From NCBI RefSeq assembly GCF_003967015.1, contig NZ_AP017560.1:2914001-2978000 (forward strand): 64,000 nt of DNA, in the 5' to 3' direction. This stretch comes from Pseudanabaena sp. ABRG5-3 (lineage in GTDB: Bacteria > Cyanobacteriota > Cyanobacteriia > Pseudanabaenales > Pseudanabaenaceae). Positions 46,930 through 55,637 of this stretch are shown here, one piece after another. The notes below the pieces were generated by a model. That model was given only the letters and a program-made list of their open reading frames with translations. It was not told the DNA's origin and ran no database searches. The stretch's first letter is position 1. Every line of letters starts with the position of its first letter. The position numbers were made by a program, and so were the translations under genes.

Positions 46930-47793
46930 TTGGAACCAAGTATAACTAAGCCCGTTGCTGAACCTTGGGTAATTCGTGATCGCCAATTTATTTGGGGCGA
47001 TCGCACTTACATCATGGGCATTTTGAATGTTACGCCCGATAGCTTTAGCGATGGTGGGCAATTTAACTCGCAGGATGCAGCGCTGCAACAGGTAGCGCAA
47101 ATGTTGCCCTATATTGACATTCTCGATATTGGCGGTGAATCTACTCGACCGAATGCCCAGCCCGTTAGTGCTGCGGAAGAAAGCGATCGCATTTTGCCGA
47201 TTATCGAAGCCATCCGCGCCGAATATCCGAATTTACCGATTTCTGTCGATACCGTAAAGGCGAGTGTGGCAAGGTCAGCGATCGCCGCAGGTGCAGATAT
47301 GCTCAATGATGTCTCCGCAGGTAGATTTGATCTCGATATGCTGCCTTTAGTGGGAAAGCTGCAAGTACCAATTTTTTTGATGCACATGCAGGGAGAGCCG
47401 CGCACCATGCAGGAAAATCCTAGATATCGTAATGTCGTGCGGGATGTAAAGCAATTTCTTTCAGATGCAATTTTGGTTGCTAAAGCTTGGGGAATTCCTC
47501 AACATTTAATCGGAATTGACCCTGGCATTGGTTTCGGCAAAACTTTAGATCATAATCTTGAACTTCTCAGAAATTTAAGTGCTTTCAAAACGATTCCCGC
47601 TCCACTTTTATTAGGCGTATCACGTAAAAGCTTTATCGGTAAAATTTGCGATCGCCCTGAGCCTAGCGATCGCCTCTATGGGACAATCGCCGCCTGTACA
47701 GCCTGTATTGCAGGTGGAGCTGATATTTTGCGCGTTCATGACCCTAAAGAAATTGCTGATGCTTGTCGTTTGAGTGATGCTATTTGGCGGTAA
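46930..47793 (+). CDS. folP: Dihydropteroate synthase
   Basis: Joins p-aminobenzoate to hydroxymethyl-dihydropterin diphosphate in folate synthesis. Signatures: YIMGILNVTPDSFSDGGQF, DIGGESTRPNAQPV, ISVDTVKASVARSAIAAGA, FLMHMQGEPRTMQENP and IGIDPGIGFGKTLDHNLELL. No ATG fits. A TTG at 46930 is preceded by GAGG with 9-bp spacing, which decides the start for me (287 residues). TTG 46915 would add five residues. Confidence 0.95.
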   Translation: MEPSITKPVAEPWVIRDRQFIWGDRTYIMGILNVTPDSFSDGGQFNSQDAALQQVAQMLPYIDILDIGGESTRPNAQPVSAAEESDRILPIIEAIRAEYPNLPISVDTVKASVARSAIAAGADMLNDVSAGRFDLDMLPLVGKLQVPIFLMHMQGEPRTMQENPRYRNVVRDVKQFLSDAILVAKAWGIPQHLIGIDPGIGFGKTLDHNLELLRNLSAFKTIPAPLLLGVSRKSFIGKICDRPEPSDRLYGTIAACTACIAGGADILRVHDPKEIADACRLSDAIWR

Positions 47794-47935
47794 TCGCATA
47801 AACTGCATCATTTCTATGCACAATTAGCACAGAACAAAAAGTATCAGTTACAGTCCATCAGTTACAATAACCAAACAGGATGTAGGCTTTAATACAATCT
47901 TGTAAAGTTTGTAATCATTTTTTAGAGGGCAAGAC

Positions 47936-49039
47936 GTGCCACAGGCTAAGCATTTGTTGATTGGTTCTACCAGAGCAGGTAGTGGGAAATCAGCAACAAT
48001 TTTGGGTTTAACATATCATTTGCAAGCCAAGGGTTACAAAGTTGGCTACGGTAAACCAATTGGCACCTTTACGACTAAAGAATTGCCCGAATCAGCAGAG
48101 CATAGCGAAGCTGATGTGGACTTCATCCAGAAAACGCTAAATTTGCCATCGTCACTGTTGCGTCCCACGCTCCTCAATCTTGACCGAGCCGCCCTCCAGC
48201 GTCGTCTATCTGGTGAAGATAAAGCTGATTACAGTACCAAACTGGAAGAATACAAAAAAATTATTGAGGGCGATCTTGTTCTTTTAGAAGCACCTGCAAA
48301 TACTGCCGAAGGGACAATTTTTGGGTTGTCCTTAGAGCAGATGGCAAATAATCTAGATGCACCGATTCTATTAGTAATGCGGTTTGGCTCATTGCTGGTC
48401 GTTGACCATATCTTGATGGCAAAAAATCGCTTTGGCGATCGCCTCTTGGGTGTGGTCATCAATGACATTCCTGATGACCAGTATGAAACTGCGATCGAAA
48501 TCCTGCATCCTTACCTCGAAGAGCAAGGCATTCCTGTATTTGCGCTCATGCCCGAAAACCGTACTTTGCGAAGCGTTAGTGTTTCCGAACTGATCGATCA
48601 ACTTGGTGCAACCATCCTTAGCTGTCCCGAAAATATTGATTTAAGCAAAGTGATGGTCGAAGAGTTAAAAATCGGGGCAATGGATGTTAACTCTGCCCAA
48701 AGCTATTTCCGCAAGTCCTATAACAAAGCTGTAATCACAGGTAGCAGTCGCATTGATCTTCAGTTTGCAGCCCTAGAAACTTCCACTAATTGTTTAATCC
48801 TGACAGGTCGCCCCTATATTAGTGATGATGTTGCCCATAAAGCAATGGAACTAGGTGTGCCCGTTCTCGCTGTGAACAAAGACACCCTCAGCACCGTGAG
48901 TATTATCGAGAGCTGTCTAGGTCAAGTCCGTCTCCATGAAGGAGTGAAGGTCACTAGCATTTGCGACATGATGGCTAAACATTTTAATTTTGATCGCTTC
49001 TTAAAACTAATGAATATTAAGGCTTATGCCACCCTCTAA
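47936..49039 (+). CDS. P-loop/DRTGG protein (phosphotransacetylase-like, BioD-like N-terminus)
   Basis: 367 residues with a GTG start. The N-terminal half is an AAA_26/dethiobiotin synthetase-like P-loop domain (LIGSTRAGSGKSATILGLTYHLQ, VLLEAPANTAEG, VVINDIPDD); the C-terminal half has the DRTGG-type domain found next to phosphotransacetylases (VITGSSRIDLQFAAL, CLILTGRPYISDDVAHKAM). The catalytic PTA domain itself is absent, so despite the common database name it is unlikely to act as phosphotransacetylase. A regulatory role in acetyl phosphate or CoA metabolism is inference. Confidence 0.82.
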   Translation: MPQAKHLLIGSTRAGSGKSATILGLTYHLQAKGYKVGYGKPIGTFTTKELPESAEHSEADVDFIQKTLNLPSSLLRPTLLNLDRAALQRRLSGEDKADYSTKLEEYKKIIEGDLVLLEAPANTAEGTIFGLSLEQMANNLDAPILLVMRFGSLLVVDHILMAKNRFGDRLLGVVINDIPDDQYETAIEILHPYLEEQGIPVFALMPENRTLRSVSVSELIDQLGATILSCPENIDLSKVMVEELKIGAMDVNSAQSYFRKSYNKAVITGSSRIDLQFAALETSTNCLILTGRPYISDDVAHKAMELGVPVLAVNKDTLSTVSIIESCLGQVRLHEGVKVTSICDMMAKHFNFDRFLKLMNIKAYATL

Positions 49040-49041
49040 GC

Positions 49042-49073
49042 TAAAAAAGCCTGCTTATGAGCAGGCTTTTTTA
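49042..49073. terminator. Bidirectional terminator between convergent genes
   Basis: A 14-bp perfect stem (49042-49055 with 49060-49073) with A6 and T6 tracts at its edges, between the stops at 49039 and 49071. Confidence 0.9.
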
Positions 49074-49301
49074 CATCTCATTTAAGGTTTTCCAACCAGG
49101 TGTCCATAGTGAAGATCGCTTTAGTGCTTTCGCATTGAGCCAAAACCTCACCGAGTCATCGCAGGCGGCTTTGATTTCTGCAAAGACTAAATCCCCTTCG
49201 TTTTTGCGATTGACCACAACAAAATGCCGCCAGCCGAAGGTTTCCTGCATGGCAGTCCATTTTGATCCAATTAAATGAGGAAACTTTTGTTTCTTGGGCA
49301 T
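49071..49301 (-). CDS. TIGR02450 family Trp-rich protein
   Basis: 76 residues. HLIGSKWTAMQETFGWRHFVV and the closing LWTPGWKTL are the fingerprint of this small Trp-rich family found in cyanobacteria and marine bacteria. It has five Trp in 76 residues. Function unknown. The opposite frame at 49057-49278 is a shadow. Confidence 0.82.
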   Translation of the reverse strand: MPKKQKFPHLIGSKWTAMQETFGWRHFVVVNRKNEGDLVFAEIKAACDDSVRFWLNAKALKRSSLWTPGWKTLNEM

Positions 49302-49312
49302 AAACCTTCACC

Positions 49313-49338
49313 AAAAAATTGCCCTAGGGCAATTTTTT
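49313..49338 (-). terminator. Terminator of the DUF3134 gene
   Basis: Perfect 13-bp palindrome (49313-49325 with 49326-49338) with A6/T6 edges, at the stop codon of the gene. Confidence 0.85.
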
Positions 49339-49579
49339 AGTCAACATCATCATCATCAAGATCATCATCATCATCATCGATGTAGCTAGCATCATCACCA
49401 AGCATTAATTCGCTTAGTTCTTCAGCCTCATCATCAAACTTTAAGCTGGACTCTGTACCTTCTCTGGCAATAAGGCGACCAGTGGACTCAAGCCAATCAA
49501 GGATTGATGCTTGCTGTCTTGTGGGGATTAGTGCTGCTGGTTCGTTACGTCGCTGTACACGTAATGCGGGGTTATTCAT
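49337..49579 (-). CDS. DUF3134 family protein
   Basis: 80 residues. ASILDWLESTGRLIAREG and EAEELSELMLGDD match the cyanobacterial DUF3134 family. The tail is a run of Asp (DDDDDD and repeats) from residue 68 to the end. Function unknown. It stands alone between two hairpins. Confidence 0.75.
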   Translation of the reverse strand: MNNPALRVQRRNEPAALIPTRQQASILDWLESTGRLIAREGTESSLKFDDEAEELSELMLGDDASYIDDDDDDLDDDDVD

Positions 49580-49602
49580 ATTTCAAAACACCTATTGTTA
49601 GT

Positions 49603-49637
49603 AATCAAATAAGGGCGCTAAGCGCCCTTATTTGATT
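49603..49637 (-). terminator. Hairpin terminator of ebfC
   Basis: A 17-bp perfect stem (49603-49619 with 49621-49637), about 60 bp after the ebfC stop. Confidence 0.8.
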
Positions 49638-49698
49638 ATTTGAGAAAATTATTGACTAGTTAAAATAAGCATATTTGGCATACTTATTGTGAAATTAT

Positions 49699-50037
49699 TT
49701 AGAATCCTGCGGGTAAACCTAAGCCACCAGTGAGGTCTTCCATTTTTTGCTTCATCGTACCAGTCGAGAGCTGGTAAGCATCCTTTAGTGCTGCGAGTAC
49801 TAAGTCTGATAAAACTTCTGCACCTTCATTCAAGGCTTCAGGGGCAATTTCTACACTTTGAGGTTCTTGGTTGCCACTTAGGGTTACTTTGACTAAGCCG
49901 CCGCCCGATTCGCCAGTTAGACGTAGTTGATCTAATTCTTCTTGTAGTTTTTTAGCGCCTTCTTGAATTTGCTGCGCTTTTTGGAAGGCTTCTTTCATTT
50001 TGCCTAAACCAAAGCCAAATCCTTTTCCGTCTGACAT
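49699..50037 (-). CDS. YbaB/EbfC family nucleoid-associated protein
   Basis: 112 residues. The family forms dimers that bind DNA as a nucleoid protein. The features are the Gly-rich start [20 protein letters not shown], then [29 protein letters not shown], and a helical C-terminus ([21 protein letters not shown]). Length and layout are normal. It lies downstream of the PIN gene in the same orientation, about 75 bp away. Confidence 0.93.
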   Translation of the reverse strand: MSDGKGFGFGLGKMKEAFQKAQQIQEGAKKLQEELDQLRLTGESGGGLVKVTLSGNQEPQSVEIAPEALNEGAEVLSDLVLAALKDAYQLSTGTMKQKMEDLTGGLGLPAGF

Positions 50038-50111
50038 AGCAGTATCAGTCTTGTTCTAAGTTTTCCCGTATATTATGTCACTAATCGTCACGGTTCGGTA
50101 AGTACGGTCAT

Positions 50112-50564
50112 CTAGATATCCGTCCACAGACGTGCATCCACAAATCGAGAAATATGTTTAACATTCGTAGTTGCCACAATCACCTCATATCCTTGTTGTG
50201 CTTGTAACAATGCTTGAGCCGCTAAAATCACGTCCCCATCTAGCGCTTTGGAGTCAGTCGTTGGCTTTCCATCTTGCCTTACTTGCGCCCACAACTCCGC
50301 AGCTAACAATACTGTTGGGGTTGTAATAGGTAGATAGATAAACTGAGCTTTGAGTAAATCTAACTGACGAATCCCGCTAAATTTATTTGCTCTTAATAAT
50401 TCCCGTCTTAATTCATAGTCTGATATTTCGGGTATTGCCACTTCATATTCTCGTGATGCTAATGATATTAACCAATCTAAACAATTGACATTATTAGAAT
50501 TTTTCGCTTTAGGATTAGTAACATTGCCTAATACTCCTGTATCCAGCAAAACCATCTGATTCAT
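50112..50564 (-). CDS. PIN domain protein (VapC-like putative ribonuclease)
   Basis: 150 residues with the acidic PIN residues in order: VLLDTGVLGNV (first Asp), the Glu of PEISDYELRRELL, the Asp pair in SKALDGDVILAAQAL, and NVKHISRFVDA near the end. Most PIN toxins are RNases cutting tRNA or rRNA and pair with a small antitoxin. Here the upstream gene, overlapping by 4 bp, is a 238-residue unknown and not a typical antitoxin. Toxin activity is therefore an inference. Confidence 0.85.
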   Translation of the reverse strand: MNQMVLLDTGVLGNVTNPKAKNSNNVNCLDWLISLASREYEVAIPEISDYELRRELLRANKFSGIRQLDLLKAQFIYLPITTPTVLLAAELWAQVRQDGKPTTDSKALDGDVILAAQALLQAQQGYEVIVATTNVKHISRFVDARLWTDI

Positions 50565-51277
50565 ATAATCACAGGACTATAAAGTGGTGATTTAGGATCA
50601 AGGCACTCTTGTAAGTAATTCCAAGTTTCGGTTTGTTCATCTTCATCTTCAGCTAACCATTCTTCCCTTAGCCTAACTAGACCTTGGCGTTGCTTTTCTC
50701 TTATTTTTGTAGGATCTTGACTGTCAATTCTGGTGATGATGCTTTCAAAATAGCCGTTTAGTTCGGTGACAATATCGGAATCTTTGAGTAGTGGGTTAAT
50801 CAAGATTTGAATTTGTTTAACTACGCTAACTAGAAATTGAATTTGGAACGATTGATATTGTCTTTGTAGAGATTTTAAGCTTAATTGTTCTAGGACTAAT
50901 GCATCCGTACCGATAAGTGCATAAGTAAGATAGCGCAAAATGTTTTTACAGTCGCTGGAGATATCTTTTAGGAATTCTTGAGTGATCGCTGCTTGAGCAA
51001 TAGATTCAGTTGTCTCAGTGATCGGGATCTCTTTAATAGCTGTTAAGAGCGCTTCTTGGACTATTTTTTTCGCAGTGACTGTAAGTATTTGGACAAGTTC
51101 TAAAATTTCTCTGAGTCTTGCTAAAGATACATCAGTATTGAATATGTCTATAAATAAGTCGGTATTAACATTGATGGCTAATTCCGTGACTGATGCAATA
51201 GTTGGTTCAGATGTGATCATTGCAATATTTTGCATAGCTTTGTCCCTCATCTGTTTGTACTTAGAGCGCTTAGCCAT
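50561..51277 (-). CDS. Unknown all-helical protein coupled to the PIN gene
   Basis: 238 residues, predicted almost entirely alpha-helical and rich in Ile, Leu and Gln (LREILELVQILTVTAKKI, SLQRQYQSFQIQFLVSVVKQ). The start is basic (MAKRSKYKQMRDKA) and the end acidic (EEWLAEDEDEQTETWN). No TM run or catalytic motif is visible, and I recognise no family. The ATGA overlap with the PIN gene shows translational coupling, so it could be its antitoxin or chaperone, though it is unusually long for one. Confidence 0.65.
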   Translation of the reverse strand: MAKRSKYKQMRDKAMQNIAMITSEPTIASVTELAINVNTDLFIDIFNTDVSLARLREILELVQILTVTAKKIVQEALLTAIKEIPITETTESIAQAAITQEFLKDISSDCKNILRYLTYALIGTDALVLEQLSLKSLQRQYQSFQIQFLVSVVKQIQILINPLLKDSDIVTELNGYFESIITRIDSQDPTKIREKQRQGLVRLREEWLAEDEDEQTETWNYLQECLDPKSPLYSPVII

Positions 51278-51300
51278 GATACTAACACAGCCTATGATGC

Positions 51301-51906
51301 CTATGTAATTACTGAAATTTCTTGGCTAAAGTCTTGGATCTTTTTAAATTTGTAAAAGTCCATAATTGCGCCCCAGATGGCTGTGCCTGTCTCAGGCTCG
51401 ACTCCCCGATCGCCACTCCAAAATTCATCAACACTAACCTCAAAACCTAAGACAACTTGGCGCGATTCGTTTAAATATTGAAAACAACATTTTGCCTCCT
51501 TGGGCATTTCGGCTTTGTAGCGACCATTGGTAAATGAGACATCTAGTAAGCAACCAGCGAGGGGTTCAATATCATTAATGGTGATTTGATTGAGCCGATC
51601 TCGATCGCGTCCAGCCCCAGTCCATGCCACAGGATCTTTAAATCCCCAATATTTCACCTGAATCTTGCCGTCATTTTCTACAAATTGCAGAATACGCTGA
51701 CGATAGGGGCGATCGAGGATTAGGGCATTGGCTTGTTCGGCAAAGATGGCAATGCTGCCCAAAACGTTAAATGGGATAGGACGTTGCCACCAGACTAAGT
51801 TCACAAACCAAACAGGCTGATCTAGCGATTGTTCACGGTTGCTAAATTCTCCTGCCATCCATGAAGTTAGAGTTGAAAGTTCTTTAGAAATACTTGTAAG
51901 TGACAT
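51301..51906 (-). CDS. Phycobiliprotein lyase of the CpcT/CpeT family
   Basis: 201 residues. LSTLTSWMAGEFSNREQSLDQ and PYRQRILQFVE fit the CpcT/CpeT lyase fold, a calycin-like barrel that attaches bilin to Cys-153 (155) of the beta subunit of phycocyanin or phycoerythrin. Only one member is visible and no cpc or cpe structural gene is nearby. Substrate preference cannot be told from the sequence. Confidence 0.8.
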   Translation of the reverse strand: MSLTSISKELSTLTSWMAGEFSNREQSLDQPVWFVNLVWWQRPIPFNVLGSIAIFAEQANALILDRPYRQRILQFVENDGKIQVKYWGFKDPVAWTGAGRDRDRLNQITINDIEPLAGCLLDVSFTNGRYKAEMPKEAKCCFQYLNESRQVVLGFEVSVDEFWSGDRGVEPETGTAIWGAIMDFYKFKKIQDFSQEISVIT

Positions 51907-51951
51907 AAATAACTAAATGCTAGGTGGTTGCGTATGAGATTTATTCAAAAA

Positions 51952-52992
51952 CTAATTGGCTAGGTCAGATATAACTTTGACTAAGCCAGTTACGACTCTT
52001 GTAAGCTTATCAAAATTAATTTTGTCAAAAGTATCTTGTTCTGTATGGTAGTGGGGGTAGCGGTAAGTAGCCGTATCTGTAACCATGATTGCGGGATATC
52101 CCTGTTGCCAAAAAGACCAATGATCTGACCAACCAATTCCAGGTATCCAATCAGGTAAAGAAGCACCTTCAGAGGGGAATTGGGCATGATTACGAAAAGA
52201 GGCGATCGCTTTTCGTACCAAATCTCCAGATTGGATATTGCCAATAAAACCAATGAAATTCCCTTGGTTTGGATAAATTAAGCCGATAGGAAAAGGATAT
52301 TTCTGGCTTTTCTCAATATCTGAAAAATATCCCATCGTCTCTAGGCTCAACATTGCCACAATATTTTCGCCCTGCTGGTGTAGTTGTTTGGCATACACGA
52401 AACTCCCCATATCCTTTGTCCAGAAATAGGGTGGTTCTTCATTCGTAAATTCCACAAACCGAATAGTTCTCTTTGTGGGTTTTGTGGCAAATATTCTAGC
52501 TAGTTCTAGTGTTGCTGCTGCTCCTGTGGCATTGTCGTTAGCACCCTGACTATTAAAAGCGGTGTCATAATGACCGCCCACTACCACAATTTCTTGAGGT
52601 TGATCGGTTCCTATTTTTTCAACTTCTAGGTTGTAGTACGGTTTGTCCTGAATTTTGTACTCAGTTGATTTTGGCTTATAACCTGCTTTAGTAAATGCTT
52701 CTTCAAGAAAATCTTTGGTAGCATTTAGCTTTGCATATTGTCCAGAATTTCTGGCTCCAATTTCCGAGGCGATTTTTTGAATGTCCTGTTTTAGCAAAGC
52801 TTGCAATGCGATTTCTTCAGGCTTTAAAGCTGTAAGTTGACCTCTATAACTTTGAGCTGGCATCGCAAACATGGTGAACCATCCCCATGCACTGAGAATT
52901 AGTAAAATCCCGAAGAATATAACTAGACGAATTAATGCTGGTTTACTAACAATCTGGAATTTTAATCTACGTTTATTGGAAGACTGGTACAT
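51952..52992 (-). CDS. M28 family metallopeptidase, membrane-anchored
   Basis: 346 residues. A signal anchor (residues 20-45, LIRLVIFFGILLILSAWGWF) precedes an aminopeptidase-type zinc domain. VVVGGHYDTAFNSQGANDNA provides the first His and the bridging Asp, FVEFTNEEPP the catalytic Glu pair, and WSDHWSFWQQGYPAIMVTDTA with the terminal HTEQDTFDKI completes the zinc ligands. It should act outside the cytoplasmic membrane on peptides. It does not overlap its neighbours. Confidence 0.92.
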   Translation of the reverse strand: MYQSSNKRRLKFQIVSKPALIRLVIFFGILLILSAWGWFTMFAMPAQSYRGQLTALKPEEIALQALLKQDIQKIASEIGARNSGQYAKLNATKDFLEEAFTKAGYKPKSTEYKIQDKPYYNLEVEKIGTDQPQEIVVVGGHYDTAFNSQGANDNATGAAATLELARIFATKPTKRTIRFVEFTNEEPPYFWTKDMGSFVYAKQLHQQGENIVAMLSLETMGYFSDIEKSQKYPFPIGLIYPNQGNFIGFIGNIQSGDLVRKAIASFRNHAQFPSEGASLPDWIPGIGWSDHWSFWQQGYPAIMVTDTATYRYPHYHTEQDTFDKINFDKLTRVVTGLVKVISDLAN

Positions 52993-53077
52993 AATTTCGC
53001 GATCGCTATTTCCAAAATCTTTTATGCAAAATCGCCTTCAATATACCAAATGAATGTATGTGTATCTAACAGTACAT

Positions 53078-53335
53078 TCATATTTGTATATACTCCTCAA
53101 ACTCTTTCATTGGCGCATCAAAATCTTCTGACATTGTGATTTGACCTTGCCAAATACCAAAGCCATCACGCTTTTTTACTTTTTTATCTTCTAAAGTTTC
53201 TATATTGGCTTGATCAAGTTGTTTTACATAGTTACTTTTTAGAAATTCAATATAATGCAATACCTCAATTTGTAAAGAATCAGGTAGTTGCTTTAAGCTT
53301 TTTTCGACATTTTGAAAAGTTGTTGTTGGTAACAT
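53078..53335 (-). CDS. DUF2281-like antitoxin-type protein, apparently without toxin
   Basis: 85 residues. SLKQLPDSLQIEVLHYIEFL and the tail MSEDFDAPMKEFEEYI are the usual layout of DUF2281 antitoxins. The VapC-like toxin normally follows directly, but the 85 bp to the next gene contains no ORF. It is an orphan, or regulates something else. Confidence 0.75.
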   Translation of the reverse strand: MLPTTTFQNVEKSLKQLPDSLQIEVLHYIEFLKSNYVKQLDQANIETLEDKKVKKRDGFGIWQGQITMSEDFDAPMKEFEEYIQI

Positions 53336-53450
53336 AGTTTTTTTCTTGATTTGGTTAAAATCGCAGAGAAAGATTTAAATTTTCAAAATTAACTCAATCT
53401 AACAAGAGGTTCTTTGGAATAGTAAAAGCGATGAGTAATTAAAAAATATG

Positions 53451-53867
53451 CTAGCTTTTTTCTACCCTTTGGCGCACTAATAAAGATGTTTCAGGTTTGG
53501 CAAATCCAAATTTTTGATAAAAAGGTATCATCTCTGGCAAGCAAAATAGTTGAATGCACTCAAGCTGTGATATTTCGGGATGTGACACAATTTGCTCAAT
53601 AAGTAATGAACCTAACCCTTGATGTCGATGATTTGCTGCCACAATTACGTCATAGACGATCGCTCTATAGGTGTGATCGCTAACAGCGCGAGCAAATGCC
53701 ACCAGTTCTTGAGAATGGGATTCACAAATTCCGAATATATAATCGGAGTAAATTAACATCTTACGAACATCATCTAATGTTCTTCCTTTTGTCCACCACT
53801 CATACTGATAAAGCTCATAAAGCTGTATTGCTTGATCGTCAGTGAGAGTGTCAATATTTCTATACAT
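53451..53867 (-). CDS. GNAT family N-acetyltransferase
   Basis: 138 residues with a compact GNAT fold: YELYQYEWWTKGR, YDVIVAANHRHQGLGSLLIEQI with the acetyl-CoA-binding RxxGLG loop, and the typical ending FYQKFGFAKPETSLLVRQ. Substrate unknown. It lies about 50 bp downstream of the PD-(D/E)XK-like gene on the same strand, which may point to a shared operon. Confidence 0.85.
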   Translation of the reverse strand: MYRNIDTLTDDQAIQLYELYQYEWWTKGRTLDDVRKMLIYSDYIFGICESHSQELVAFARAVSDHTYRAIVYDVIVAANHRHQGLGSLLIEQIVSHPEISQLECIQLFCLPEMIPFYQKFGFAKPETSLLVRQRVEKS

Positions 53868-53917
53868 AATGACAATACCGCACTACACAATAGACTCTTT
53901 ATTCAAATTAGTATCAA

Positions 53918-54886
53918 TTATAATTCTTCAAGACTAATGCTAGTAGGGATTTTACTGGGTTGAGGTGGAGCTAAACATATTGTAATAGTATTGATGGAGA
54001 AATTACCTACTAGTTGAGTAACATAATCTGTCCCCAAATAAGACTTAGATCGGTATGTTTTTGTAGGGTCAAAACCTACATAAAAAACTGATAAAAGCTC
54101 TTTGTCATCTCCTTCTCCTTTGATATACTCCTCAATTTCTCTAAGACCTTGAAGGTGATACTGCTCTCCTCTCCAAATTTTTGTTTCATACAGTAACATT
54201 CCCTCTTTATTAAAAGAAAGGATATCTGTCTTGCCCCCTCTAACTAGAACCTCACGGTAACTTCGACTACGAAGAAATGCTTGCAACAAAGCGCGTGCAA
54301 TATTCTCTTGTGGCTTATTATTGATAAAAATATCTTTCCAAGCCTGTCTTTCTATATGGTTTTTAAATTCAATTAATTCTTGCTTAGCTGTGTCTTCTAT
54401 AGCAGTAAAATTATTTTCTAAGCATATATTTTTAGGGGTTTTATCCAGAGCTTTCTTCAAATATTCTGTTTGTAGAAACTCTAAGCATTCAGAGAAATGT
54501 TTATGTTCAATAAATCTTAATCCATCTTCATCTGTCCATGAATATGATGCTATAGCTTCTTTAGGAAGTATAAAGGGTCTATGTTCATCATCAAAAAGCG
54601 CTATTTCAGGACAAAAGTTTTGGCTAAATGTTCCTTTAATACCACTCTGATTGTATAAAGATTCACCATGAAGTTGAATTTTCTTGTCAGTAAAGTCTGA
54701 TTTTACTTCATTGTAATTTTTGAGCAACTCAAAAACTGCTTCCCTATTTCTAAATGTTTCCTTGTTTTGCTTATAGTAAGTATTGAAATATATGCTGAGT
54801 GCCCATCTTTCACAATATCCTACTAATGGACATCTAGGAGGAAGATTTAATTCTTGACTTTGCCTAAGGTAAGTAAGTTTGTCCAT
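53918..54886 (-). CDS. Unknown protein with a PD-(D/E)XK nuclease-like C-terminal core
   Basis: 322 residues. Near the C-terminus the pattern E212...GGKTD221IL...YE234TK236IW followed by HLQGL fits a PD-(D/E)XK active site, with strand-turn-strand spacing of 13 residues between Asp and Glu. The N-terminal part has a C-P-x5-C pair (CPLVGYC) and no other motif I know. It starts inside the end of the Uma2 gene (40-bp overlap). A nuclease or nuclease-derived role, perhaps in defence, is possible but unproven. Confidence 0.6.
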   Translation of the reverse strand: MDKLTYLRQSQELNLPPRCPLVGYCERWALSIYFNTYYKQNKETFRNREAVFELLKNYNEVKSDFTDKKIQLHGESLYNQSGIKGTFSQNFCPEIALFDDEHRPFILPKEAIASYSWTDEDGLRFIEHKHFSECLEFLQTEYLKKALDKTPKNICLENNFTAIEDTAKQELIEFKNHIERQAWKDIFINNKPQENIARALLQAFLRSRSYREVLVRGGKTDILSFNKEGMLLYETKIWRGEQYHLQGLREIEEYIKGEGDDKELLSVFYVGFDPTKTYRSKSYLGTDYVTQLVGNFSINTITICLAPPQPSKIPTSISLEEL

Positions 54887-55476
54887 AAATTGATTATGTG
54901 AGTTGTTGTAGAAACGATCGCATCATTACCGCGAAACAAATTAATTTCATACTCTCCATCTACCAAAGTACAGATCGAAAGAGTAGGTTGCTTAGGCTTA
55001 CCGATATGTCGAATCCCACCTAAACCTAAATAATCGGCAATCCAATATTCAGGAATACCTAAAGCTGCGTAATCCTCAACCTTACGAGCATAATCATTTT
55101 GCCAATTACTACTTACAACTTCTGCGACAAACTTGATTGAGTCACCCCTTGTGATGATCGATTGTTCTTGCCAGAGAGATTCTTTCGCAACTTCCGTTCG
55201 ATCTACAACCATCACATCAGGACGAAAAGCAGTCATACTTGCACTAGAGGGTCGAAACAAGCCCCTTTGCAACACAAACCAAGGTAAACCTAATTGATCA
55301 ATCTGCACACAGATTTTTGCTGTGATCAAAGCCGCAACTTCCTCATGTTGCCCCGTTGGTTCCAAATCGAACACCTCTCCATCAATCAATTCATAGCGAT
55401 TATCACCACCATAACGGGCAATAAACTCATCTAGGCTGACAGGTTGATGCTGTACTTGTGCGATCGCAAGGGTCAT
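54847..55476 (-). CDS. Uma2 family (PD-(D/E)XK-type) protein
   Basis: 209 residues. The opening FIARYGGDNRYELIDGEVFD, then RPDVMVVDRTEV, FVAEVVSSNWQNDYARKVEDY and GIPEYWIADYLG are the Uma2 layout, abundant in cyanobacteria, with a restriction-nuclease fold (D, E-x-V, K). Function is unproven for the family in general. It is the first gene of the minus-strand run and overlaps the next gene by 40 bp. Confidence 0.9.
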   Translation of the reverse strand: MTLAIAQVQHQPVSLDEFIARYGGDNRYELIDGEVFDLEPTGQHEEVAALITAKICVQIDQLGLPWFVLQRGLFRPSSASMTAFRPDVMVVDRTEVAKESLWQEQSIITRGDSIKFVAEVVSSNWQNDYARKVEDYAALGIPEYWIADYLGLGGIRHIGKPKQPTLSICTLVDGEYEINLFRGNDAIVSTTTHIINLWTNLLTLGKVKN

Positions 55477-55584
55477 AGCTCATCTAGCCCCAATTAGTAT
55501 TTTCAGCTTACCAACTTTTAGCTGTAACTGATGCTTTATCGCAAAACTTGTGTTGCTATAGTGACTAACGCTAACTAGCTAATA

Positions 55585-55609
55585 GGAGGCGCAAACGATG
55601 TCAAAATAG
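55585..55609 (+). promoter_or_regulatory. Shine-Dalgarno and three-codon upstream ORF before lpdA
   Basis: GGAGG at 55585-55589, then ATG at 55598 followed by TCA AAA TAG (stop at 55607-55609), giving M-S-K. The lpdA start lies 29 bp further on. The arrangement looks like a leader mini-ORF or a decayed original start. Confidence 0.5.
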
Positions 55610-55637
55610 TAGATCGATTCTACTGGAGAAAGATTAG

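Noticed and set aside
47936-49039. Phosphotransacetylase or BioD
   Set aside because: The PTA catalytic domain is missing, and the DRTGG C-terminus is not found in dethiobiotin synthetase.
49057-49278. 73-residue ORF on the plus strand
   Set aside because: It is the shadow of the Trp-rich gene on the other strand, which has a recognisable family fingerprint.
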